A stretch of 64,000 nt of DNA from Allostella sp. ATCC 35155 (GTDB taxonomy: Bacteria > Pseudomonadota > Alphaproteobacteria > ATCC43930 > Allostellaceae), in NCBI GenBank assembly GCA_006738865.1, contig AP019701.1:2786001-2850000 (forward strand), written 5' to 3'. This document shows, piece by piece, positions 38,586 to 46,033 of the stretch (its first letter is position 1; every line of letters starts with the position of its first letter). The position numbers and the translations under genes are program-made. The notes beneath the pieces were generated by a model that saw nothing but the letters and a program-made list of their open reading frames with translations, was not told where the DNA came from and did not search any database.

Positions 38586-39896
38586 ATGAGCATCGAACTC
38601 ATTACCGTCCTGATGTTCGGGGGGATGATCGTCCTCCTGCTGCTCGGGCTGCCGCTCGCCTTCGTCACCGGCATCATCGCCGTCGCCTTCGGGCTCGGCC
38701 TCTTCGGTCTTCCCAGCCTGCTCCTGGTGTCCAGCCGCATCTACTCGTTCATGAACGAGTACGTGCTGGTGTCGGTACCGATGTTCATATTGATGGCGTC
38801 GCTCATGGAGCGATCCGGCGTCGCCCGCGACCTGTTCAAGGCGATGCATGTCTGGGCCGGCGGCCTCAAGGGCGGCCTGGCTGTCCAGACGACCATCGCG
38901 GCGATCATCATGGCGGCCATGACCGGTATCATCGGCGGCGAGGTGGTGCTGCTCGGGCTGGTCGCCCTGCCCCAGATGCTGCGCCTCGGCTACGACCGCA
39001 AGCTCGCGATCGGCACGATCTGCGCCGGCGGCTCGCTCGGCAGCATGATCCCGCCATCGATTGTGCTGGTGATCTATGGGCTGACCGTCAACGTCTCGAT
39101 CGGCGACCTCTTCTCGGCTGCCGTGATGCCGGGCCTGATGATGGCCACGATGTACATCGGCTACATCCTCATCCGCTGCCACATCAATCCCAAGCTCGGT
39201 CCTCCCGCCCCGCCCGAGGAGCGCAACATCCCGCTGTCGGAGAAGCTGGCGATGCTGAAGAGCGTCGCCCTGCCGATGCTGATCGCCGCCAGCGTCCTCG
39301 GCACCATCTATACCGGCGTCGCTTCGGTCACCGAGGCGGCCGGCATGGGGGTGGTCGGCACGTTGATCGCCGCCGCGCTGCGGCGGGAACTGTCCTGGAC
39401 CATGATCCAGGAGGTGCTGGTGCAGACGATGGCGACCTGCGGCATCCTGCTGTGGGTGTCGTTCGGCGCGACGGCGATGATCGGCGTCTACAACCTCGCC
39501 GGCGGCCCCGCCTTCATCCGCAACATGATGATCGGTCTGCCGGTCGCGCCCATCGTCATCATCTTCATCATGATGGCGATCCTCTTCGTCCTCGGCTGCC
39601 TGATGGACTGGATCGGCATCTGCCTGCTGACCATGCCGATCTTCGTGCCGATCGTGAAGGCGCTCGGCTACGATCCGATCTGGTTTGGCGTGCTGTTCTG
39701 CATGAACATGCAGGTGTCCTACCTCTCGCCGCCGTTCGGCCCGGCCGCCTTCTATCTCAAGGGCGTCGCGCCGCCGGACATCTCGCTGAACGACATCTTC
39801 GCCGCCCTGTGGCCGTTCATCGGGCTGCAGGTGATCGCGATCGCGCTCATCATCTATTTTCCCAGCATCGCCTTGTGGCTGCCGGGCCTCGGGTGA
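38586..39896 (+). CDS. TRAP transporter large permease, DctM family
   Basis: 436 residues with about 12 membrane helices. DctM landmarks are FVTGIIAVAFGLG, the GGSLGSMIPPSIVLVIYG re-entrant motif and the second inverted-repeat motif LGCLMDWIGICLLTMPIF. It is the ion-coupled channel that moves the ligand delivered by the receptor at 36945. The stop is 8 bp before the alcohol dehydrogenase start. Confidence 0.95.
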   Translation: MSIELITVLMFGGMIVLLLLGLPLAFVTGIIAVAFGLGLFGLPSLLLVSSRIYSFMNEYVLVSVPMFILMASLMERSGVARDLFKAMHVWAGGLKGGLAVQTTIAAIIMAAMTGIIGGEVVLLGLVALPQMLRLGYDRKLAIGTICAGGSLGSMIPPSIVLVIYGLTVNVSIGDLFSAAVMPGLMMATMYIGYILIRCHINPKLGPPAPPEERNIPLSEKLAMLKSVALPMLIAASVLGTIYTGVASVTEAAGMGVVGTLIAAALRRELSWTMIQEVLVQTMATCGILLWVSFGATAMIGVYNLAGGPAFIRNMMIGLPVAPIVIIFIMMAILFVLGCLMDWIGICLLTMPIFVPIVKALGYDPIWFGVLFCMNMQVSYLSPPFGPAAFYLKGVAPPDISLNDIFAALWPFIGLQVIAIALIIYFPSIALWLPGLG

Positions 39897-39904
39897 GGAT
39901 AGCC

Positions 39905-41011
39905 ATGCAGTTTCGCGCCGCCGTCCTGCACCGCATCAACGAGCCGCTGTCCGTCGAGACGGTCGAGATCACGGGTCTCAAGCCGACGGACGTCCTGGTG
40001 CGGATGCGCGCCTCCGGCCTCTGCCATACGGACCTCGAGGTCATTCAGGGACAGCTCGCCTACCCGCTGCCCATCGTGCTCGGGCACGAGGGCGCCGGCA
40101 TCGTCGAGGCCGTCGGCTCGGAGGTGACGCTGGTCCGGCCCGGCGACCACGTCGTCTGCTCGTGGAACCCCAGCTGCGGCCATTGCTACTACTGCGACCG
40201 CGGCCAGCCGATCCTGTGCGAGCCCTTCTCGCGCCACCAGCCGCAGGGCCACCTGCTGGACGGCACGTCGCGGATGACGGTCGGCGGGCAGAAGCTGCAC
40301 CATTTCTCGGTCGTCTCTTCGCACGCGGAATATTGCGTCGTCCCGGAGTCCGGCGCGGTGCCGGTGCCCAAGGAGATCCCCTTCGACCGCGCCTGCCTGA
40401 TCGGCTGCGGGGTGATGACCGGGGTCGGGGGCGCCTCGCGCATCGCGCGGATCCCGGCCGGCTCCAGCGTCGCGGTGCTCGGCTGCGGCGCCGTCGGGCT
40501 GAACGCGATCCAGGGCGCGCGTCTGCAGGAGGCCGAGCGCATCATCGCCATCGACCGCGACCCCGACCGGCTGGCGATGGCGACGGAATTCGGCGCCACC
40601 CACACGATCCAGGCCGATACGGAGGATGTCGTCGCCCGCGTCCGGGAACTGACCCAGGGCCGCGGCGCCGACTGCGTGCTGGAAAGTGCGGGCCATGTCG
40701 ACGCCTATCGCCTGTCCTCCGAGATCACCCGTCCCGGCGGCGATCTCGTCTGGCTCGGCAAGGTCAATGTCGACCGCGACGTCGCCTTCCGCTGGGGGTC
40801 GCTGATGGGCGAGAAGCGGATCACGCGGTCGAGCTATGGTGGCGCCCGGCCGCGGCGCGACTTCCCGTGGCTGGCCCGACTTTATCTCGCCGGCAAGCTC
40901 AAGCTCGACGAGCTGATCACCATGCGGATCGGCCTGGAGGAGATCAATGTCGGCTTCGCCGCCATGATCCGCGGCGAGGCCGTGCGCACCGTGATCGAGT
41001 TCCCGGAATGA
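39905..41011 (+). CDS. Zinc-dependent alcohol dehydrogenase (MDR family)
   Basis: 368 residues from ATG 39905, with GAGGAT upstream; the longer frame through the end of the DctM gene is a shadow. Catalytic zinc ligands are Cys40 and His61 (GHEGAG). A structural zinc site is formed by Cys91, Cys94, Cys97 and Cys105. The NAD-binding loop is GCGAVG within VAVLGCGAVGLNAIQG. It resembles the class III/aryl-alcohol group of NAD-dependent dehydrogenases. Being translationally coupled (ATGA) to a MetX-like hydrolase and downstream of TRAP and dioxygenase genes, it may oxidise an alcohol made by the dioxygenases. Confidence 0.9.
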   Translation: MQFRAAVLHRINEPLSVETVEITGLKPTDVLVRMRASGLCHTDLEVIQGQLAYPLPIVLGHEGAGIVEAVGSEVTLVRPGDHVVCSWNPSCGHCYYCDRGQPILCEPFSRHQPQGHLLDGTSRMTVGGQKLHHFSVVSSHAEYCVVPESGAVPVPKEIPFDRACLIGCGVMTGVGGASRIARIPAGSSVAVLGCGAVGLNAIQGARLQEAERIIAIDRDPDRLAMATEFGATHTIQADTEDVVARVRELTQGRGADCVLESAGHVDAYRLSSEITRPGGDLVWLGKVNVDRDVAFRWGSLMGEKRITRSSYGGARPRRDFPWLARLYLAGKLKLDELITMRIGLEEINVGFAAMIRGEAVRTVIEFPE

Positions 41012-42045
41012 GCAGCTTCCGCCATCCGCCGCTGCAGCCGGGATGGGTCGACCGGCCGCACCAGACGCTGGAACTCGGCGACTTTCCGCTCGAAGGTGGC
41101 GAGACGATCGGCGACTTCCGCCTGTCCTACGTCACCCACGGCGAGCCCGACGCCGACCGGTCCAACGTGGTGCTCGCGCTGTCGGCCATCGGCAGCACCC
41201 ACCACCGGCTCGACGCCTGGATCGGCCCCGGCCGCGCGCTCGATCCCGAGCGCCTGTGCATCGTCGCGGTGGACGCGATCGGCAACGGCCTCACCACCTC
41301 GCCCAGCACCAGCGGCAGTCAGCGCGGGCTTGCCTTCCCGCGCTTCACCATCCGCGACATGGTCGAGAGCCAGCGCCGGCTCGTCGACCATCTCGGCGTC
41401 GATCGCCTGTTCGCCGTGGTCGGCGCCTCGATGGGCGGCATGCAGGCGCTGCAGTGGGGCGTCTCCCACCCGGCGCGGATGGCGCGCATCGTCGCCATGG
41501 TGCCGATGGCCCGCACGACGGCTTGGTCGGTCGCCGTCAACACCGCCTCGCGCGCCGCACTGATGGCCGATCCCGCCTGGCCGGAGGGCGAGGTGACGAA
41601 GGGCTGGGACGCCTGGGTCGCCGTCATGCAGATGCTGGCAGGACGCACGCCGGCTGCCCTCGAGGCGGACGGGACCGATCCGGCCGCCGTCCCGGCGATG
41701 CTGGCCGAGCGCGCGCAGGCGATGCGCGACAGCGGCGCGCAGGCGGTCGACTGGGTCTATCAGACCTATGCCTACGACGCCCACGACGTCGCCACCACGC
41801 CCGGATGCGACGGCACGCTCGAGGGCGCCCTCGCACGGATTACGGCGCCGACCCTGATCCTGGCCGCCGACAACGACCTCTACAATCCGATATCGGCCGC
41901 GCGGACGGCCGCGGACGGCATCGCCCCGGCGCGGTATGTCGAGATCCCCTCGCCCGAGGGTCACATGGCGGCATCCTTCCGCCGGCCGCAGGACATCGCC
42001 TTCATCGACCGTACGATGCAGGAGTTCTTCGCCTCCACGCGGTAG
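41008..42045 (+). CDS. Homoserine O-acetyltransferase (MetX)-like alpha/beta hydrolase
   Basis: 345 residues from ATG 41008 (ATGA overlap). The nucleophile elbow is GASMGGMQALQW, the acid is expected in LAADNDLYNP and the histidine in SPEGHMA. The MetX-like signature around the elbow and the insertion domain support this subfamily, but MetX-specific homoserine-binding residues cannot be confirmed by eye. A hydrolase or acyltransferase for another substrate is equally possible given its operon. Its last 85 bp overlap, on the opposite strand, the end of metA. Confidence 0.75.
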   Translation: MSSFRHPPLQPGWVDRPHQTLELGDFPLEGGETIGDFRLSYVTHGEPDADRSNVVLALSAIGSTHHRLDAWIGPGRALDPERLCIVAVDAIGNGLTTSPSTSGSQRGLAFPRFTIRDMVESQRRLVDHLGVDRLFAVVGASMGGMQALQWGVSHPARMARIVAMVPMARTTAWSVAVNTASRAALMADPAWPEGEVTKGWDAWVAVMQMLAGRTPAALEADGTDPAAVPAMLAERAQAMRDSGAQAVDWVYQTYAYDAHDVATTPGCDGTLEGALARITAPTLILAADNDLYNPISAARTAADGIAPARYVEIPSPEGHMAASFRRPQDIAFIDRTMQEFFASTR

Positions 42046-42917
42046 CCGCCGGCCACCTCCTCCAGCCAGTTCTGGAAGAGGCGGACCGCCTGCGGCCGCC
42101 AGAAGGCGACCGGCTCGGCCGCGAGATTGCCGCGCGGGTAGTATCCCTCCGGCGGCCGGACCGGCCGGCCGGCTGCGAGATCCCGGAGGTACTCCCGGCG
42201 CAGCGTGTCCGCGTCGTATTCGGGGTGGTTCAGCATATAGACCGCGCGGGCACCCGGTTCGTCGGCAAGACAGAGTCCGCTGTCGGGCCGGGCGGCCAGC
42301 ACCCGTAGCGCCGGCAGCCCGCGAAGGTCGGCCGCATCGGTGCGGCTGTGCCGCGAGACGGGCGTCAGCAGGCCGGCGCCGATGCCGGTCAGCAGCCGTG
42401 CCCCGTGCCCCGAAGTCGGATGGCTGAAGACGCCGAACGCCTTCTCCGCCAGCGGATACTTTGGAACGCCGTGATGGTGCCAGAGCGCCGCCTGCGCCGC
42501 CCAGCAGACGAACCAGGACGGAACCGCACCGCGCCGCGCCCAGTCGAGGATGTGCCGGAGGCCGTCCCAGTAGCGCACCTCGCGGAACGGCAGGCGCTCG
42601 AGGGGCGCGCCCGTGACGATGATGGCGTCGGGCGCAGACCGTTCGACCGCACTCCATGGTCGGTAGTGGCGGGCGCAGTGCGCGGCATCGCAGGAACGGG
42701 CCGGCATGTCCGGGGGCAGTGTCAGCATCAGCTCGACCCGGTGCCGGGATGCGCCCAGCAGGCGGGCGAACTGCGTCTCGGTCGTCGGCCGGTCCGGCAT
42801 CAGGTTCACCAGCGCCACGCGCAAGGCGCGTCCGGCGCCGACCGCGTGATCGACCACGATTCCCTCTTCGCGAAGCGCCGCCGCAGCCGGCAGGCCTTCG
42901 GGCAGGACGATCGACAT
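41961..42917 (-). CDS. metA: Homoserine O-acetyltransferase of the MetA (HTS) family
   Basis: 318 residues from ATG 42917; the longer frame runs into metY and is rejected. MetA landmarks: ALVNLMPDRPTTETQFARLLG near the N-terminus, nucleophile Cys138 in FVCWAAQAALWHHHG, and the LNHPEYD histidine. At the acyl-donor selectivity position this protein has Glu107 (TGAPLE). In the family, Glu here goes with acetyl-CoA and Gly with succinyl-CoA, so acetylation of homoserine is predicted. That fits the sulfhydrylase gene MetY directly upstream. It overlaps the convergent MetX-like gene by 85 bp. Confidence 0.9.
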   Translation of the reverse strand: MSIVLPEGLPAAAALREEGIVVDHAVGAGRALRVALVNLMPDRPTTETQFARLLGASRHRVELMLTLPPDMPARSCDAAHCARHYRPWSAVERSAPDAIIVTGAPLERLPFREVRYWDGLRHILDWARRGAVPSWFVCWAAQAALWHHHGVPKYPLAEKAFGVFSHPTSGHGARLLTGIGAGLLTPVSRHSRTDAADLRGLPALRVLAARPDSGLCLADEPGARAVYMLNHPEYDADTLRREYLRDLAAGRPVRPPEGYYPRGNLAAEPVAFWRPQAVRLFQNWLEEVAGGYRVEAKNSCIVRSMKAMSCGRRKDAAM

Positions 42918-42939
42918 GGGACGTCTCCTCGCAGGTGGC

Positions 42940-42963
42940 GGCGGCCCCCGCGAAGGGGCCGCC
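42940..42963 (-). terminator. GC stem-loop between metY and metA
   Basis: GGCGGCCCC and GGGGCCGCC form a perfect 9-bp stem with a 6-nt loop in the 58-bp metY-metA gap, without a U-tract. It may attenuate metA relative to metY or stabilise the metY 3' end. Confidence 0.45.
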
Positions 42964-42975
42964 CCGTGCCTTCGG

Positions 42976-44289
42976 TCAGGCGGCGAGCGCCGGCTGTCCG
43001 ACCACCGCCAGCGCCTGGTCGAGGTCGCCCAGGATGTCGGCGATGTGCTCGATGCCCACCGAAAGCCGGACATAGCCCTCGGTCACGCCCGTTGCGCGCT
43101 GCTCCTCGGGGGAGAGCTGGGAATGGGTCGTGGAGGCCGGGTGGATCGCCAGCGAGCGCACGTCGCCGATGTTCGCGACATGATAGAAGAGCTGCAGCGC
43201 ATCGATGAAGCGGCGCCCCGCCTGCCGACCGCCGGCCAACTCGAAGCCGACCAGACCGCCCATCCCGCCGGAGAGGTAGGTCTCCGCGCGGCGCTTCTGC
43301 TCGCCGGTGAAGCGGCTGGGATGGATGACGCGCGTCACCTCCGGCCGGCCGGCCAGCCACTCCGACACCCGCTCGGCATTGCGACAATGCTCGCGCATCC
43401 GCAGCGCCAGGGTCTCCAGGCCCTGGATGAACTGGAAGGCGTTGAACGGGCTCATCGGGCAGCCGAGATCGCGCTGCAGCGTCGTGCGCGCCTTGATGAT
43501 GTAGGCGACCGGCCCCAGCGGCCTCACCGCCTCGGTCCAGATCGCGCCGTGGTAGCTCGGATCGGGCCGGGTCAGCATCGGGAAGCGGTCGCCATGCTTC
43601 TCCCAGTCGAAGCGGCCGCCGTCGATGATGAGGCCACCGATCGAGGTGCCGTGCCCGCCGAGATACTTGGTGGCCGAGTAGACGACGACATGGGCGCCGT
43701 GGTCGAACGGCCGGCAGATCAGCGGCGCGGCCGTGTTGTCCACGATCAGCGGCACGCCCATCGCCTCGCCGATCCGCGCCACCTCGCCGATCGGGAAGAC
43801 CTGCAGCTTGGGATTGGGCAGCGTCTCGGCATAGTAGGCGCGGGTCCGTTCGTCGGTCGCACGGCGGAAGTTCTCGGGATCGGCCGGGTCGACGAAGCGG
43901 ACCTCGATGCCCATGGTCCGGAAGGTGTTCGCCAGCAGGTTCCACGAGCCGCCATAGAGGTCGGTCGAGCTGACGATGTTGTCGCCGGCATGGGCGATGT
44001 TCTGCAGCGCCATCGCCGTCGCCGCCTGGCCCGAGGCCACCGCCAGGGCGGCGACGCCGCCCTCGAGCGCGGCCATCCGCTCCTCGAGCACGGTCGAGGT
44101 CGGGTTGTGGATGCGGCTGTAGATGTTCCCGAACTCCTTCAGCGCGAAGAGGTCGGAGGCGCGATCGGTGCTCTCCAGGTCGAACGCGGTCGACTGATAG
44201 ATCGGTACGGCGACCGCGTTGGTCGCGGAATCCTTGCGGAAGCCGGCATGGATCGCGAGCGTGGCGGCGTGCTTCGAGGTGGTGGTCAT
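42976..44289 (-). CDS. metY: O-acetylhomoserine sulfhydrylase (MetY-type PLP enzyme)
   Basis: 437 residues from ATG 44289. It belongs to the Cys/Met-metabolism PLP family: Lys208 in YSATKYLGGHG binds PLP, and SGQAATAMALQNIAHAGDNIV and VDNTAAPLICRPFDHGAHVV surround the cofactor. The length (about 430) and the long C-terminal loop match MetY rather than shorter MetB/MetC. It makes homocysteine directly from O-acetylhomoserine and sulfide. It precedes metA in the same direction. No SAM riboswitch can be recognised in the 49 bp upstream. Confidence 0.93.
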   Translation of the reverse strand: MTTTSKHAATLAIHAGFRKDSATNAVAVPIYQSTAFDLESTDRASDLFALKEFGNIYSRIHNPTSTVLEERMAALEGGVAALAVASGQAATAMALQNIAHAGDNIVSSTDLYGGSWNLLANTFRTMGIEVRFVDPADPENFRRATDERTRAYYAETLPNPKLQVFPIGEVARIGEAMGVPLIVDNTAAPLICRPFDHGAHVVVYSATKYLGGHGTSIGGLIIDGGRFDWEKHGDRFPMLTRPDPSYHGAIWTEAVRPLGPVAYIIKARTTLQRDLGCPMSPFNAFQFIQGLETLALRMREHCRNAERVSEWLAGRPEVTRVIHPSRFTGEQKRRAETYLSGGMGGLVGFELAGGRQAGRRFIDALQLFYHVANIGDVRSLAIHPASTTHSQLSPEEQRATGVTEGYVRLSVGIEHIADILGDLDQALAVVGQPALAA

Positions 44290-44338
44290 GGTTGCTCTCC
44301 CTAGGCTTGGGGGGTTGTGGATCATTGGCCCGAGGACG

Positions 44339-45196
44339 TCAGGCGGCGGGGCGGAGGCGGGCCTTCTCCGCTCCGGCCGTGGAAGCGAGATGCGCGGCGA
44401 GCACGCGCAGGAACGGGTCGGGATGCGTGCGCGGCAGCATGTGGCCGGCACCGGGGACGACCTTCTGCCGGCAGCCGGGGATTGCCTCGGCCAGCCGCGC
44501 GGCGATGCCGGCCGCGGGCGCGGTCGTGCGGTCGCCGGAGATGAGCAGCGTCGGCACCGCCAAGCGCCGGCAATCGTCGAAGGAGCCGGGATCGGACTGG
44601 GCGGCCGCAAAATGCAGGGCGACGACGGGGGCCATCTCGGCCAACGCCCGCTGCCGGTCGCCCGGCAGCGCCGCCCAGGCCCCGGGACCGCTCCAATAGT
44701 CGACGAAGCAGGCCATGCCCGCCGCCTGGTCGCCGGTCAGCACGCCGGCCCGCACCGCATCGGCGACGTCCCAGATTTCGGTCAGCAGGCGGGAGCTGCC
44801 GCCCCGGTCGTTGGCGAGAAGATGGAAGGCGACGGGCTCGATCAGCGTCAGCGATGCGAGCGGCCGTCCTTCCAGGGCCAGATGCAGCGCGACGGCGCCG
44901 CCGTAGGAATGGCCGACGAGATGGACCGGTCCGCCGACGCGATCGAGCACCGCCGCCACGGCGGCCGCATCGTCGGCGAGGCGGAACGGCCTGCGGCCGG
45001 GCCAGGGATCGCTCTCACCGTGGCCATGCAGGTCGATGGCGAGGGTCGCAAACGCGGAGTCGAGCCGGTCTCGCACCGGCCGCCACTGCCGCGCGGACGA
45101 TGCGGTGCAGTGCAGCATCGCCAGAATCGGGCCTTGGCCCGTGACATCGTAGGCGATGCGCGCGCCGCCATGGTCGATGTGAAGCATGGGGTCCAT
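44339..45196 (-). CDS. Alpha/beta hydrolase
   Basis: 285 residues. The nucleophile elbow is GHSYGG, the oxyanion region LHCTASSARQW, the acid is expected in LLISGDRTT and the His in GAGHMLPRTHP. The IDLHGHGESDPWPGRRPF stretch is typical of esterase/haloperoxidase-like members. It ends 49 bp before metY in the same direction, but no role in methionine synthesis follows from sequence. ATG 45187 is an alternative start. Confidence 0.85.
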   Translation of the reverse strand: MDPMLHIDHGGARIAYDVTGQGPILAMLHCTASSARQWRPVRDRLDSAFATLAIDLHGHGESDPWPGRRPFRLADDAAAVAAVLDRVGGPVHLVGHSYGGAVALHLALEGRPLASLTLIEPVAFHLLANDRGGSSRLLTEIWDVADAVRAGVLTGDQAAGMACFVDYWSGPGAWAALPGDRQRALAEMAPVVALHFAAAQSDPGSFDDCRRLAVPTLLISGDRTTAPAAGIAARLAEAIPGCRQKVVPGAGHMLPRTHPDPFLRVLAAHLASTAGAEKARLRPAA

Positions 45197-45298
45197 CCCG
45201 GTCCGTTCTCGGTTCCGCCGGCCATGGCCGGCGATCGACGGGATGGAGAAATACTGGCAGGGCGTTTCCGGACGATCACGCCAATCGGAAATCGTGTT

Positions 45299-46033
45299 TC
45301 AGTATGGTAACCGGACCAATCCGCTTCGTGACAGGGAATTGAAGACATATCCCGCGCCACGGACGGTGCGGATGATTTCCGGTCGGCCGGGATCAACCTC
45401 GATCTTCCGGCGAATTCTTGCGATCCTCATGTCGATGCTGCGATCGAAGGCATCGGCGTCGTCGCCCTTGAGAAGATCGAGCAGTTCCTCCCTGGTCAGG
45501 ACACGCCCCGGATTGCGGGCGAACGCTGCCAGCAGGTCGCGCTCGGAGCGGGTCAGGCGGATGGCCTCCCCCGCCGGGCAGCGCAGCTCGCCCCGGTCGG
45601 CATCGAATGCGAAGCGGCCGAACCGGACAGCGACCTCGGTCGGAGAGACGGCCGGCGTGCGACCCGCGCGGCGGCGCAGAACCGCCCGCACCCGCGCCAG
45701 GAGTTCGCGCAGGTCGAGCGGCTTGGCGACATAGTCGTCGGCACCGAGTTCGAGGCCGACGACCCGGTCGACGACGTCCCCGACGGCCGTCGCCATGACG
45801 ATGCCGATGTCCCGGCTTGCCCGCAGCTCCCGCGCGAGCGTCAACCCGTCCTCGCCCGGCATGCGAACGTCGAGAACCACCAGATCGGCTGGCCATTCCG
45901 CCAGCACCCGACGCATGGCCGCGCCGCCGTCGACCGCCCGTGCATCGAGACCATGGTGACGGAGATAGTCCGCGACCGTCTCGCGCAGATCGGCTTCGTC
46001 ATCGACGACGAGAATGCGCGGCTGGGTCAACAT
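45299..46033 (-). CDS. OmpR/PhoB-type response regulator
   Basis: 244 residues. The receiver domain (1-120) has the acidic pair DDE (11-13), phospho-acceptor Asp55 in VVLDVRMPG and Lys in DDYVAKPLD. A winged-helix trans_reg_C domain follows (about 135-235) with LTRSERDLLAAFARNPGRVLTREELL and RTVRGAGYVF. It is coded 7 bp inside the end of the hybrid kinase gene, so the pair is co-translated. Its DNA targets are unknown. Confidence 0.93.
   Translation of the reverse strand: MLTQPRILVVDDEADLRETVADYLRHHGLDARAVDGGAAMRRVLAEWPADLVVLDVRMPGEDGLTLARELRASRDIGIVMATAVGDVVDRVVGLELGADDYVAKPLDLRELLARVRAVLRRRAGRTPAVSPTEVAVRFGRFAFDADRGELRCPAGEAIRLTRSERDLLAAFARNPGRVLTREELLDLLKGDDADAFDRSIDMRIARIRRKIEVDPGRPEIIRTVRGAGYVFNSLSRSGLVRLPY

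Noticed and set aside
44290-44338. SAM riboswitch before metY/metA
   Set aside because: Only 49 bp separate the genes, and no SAM-I or SAM-II fold is recognisable. The metY-metA gap holds just a simple hairpin.
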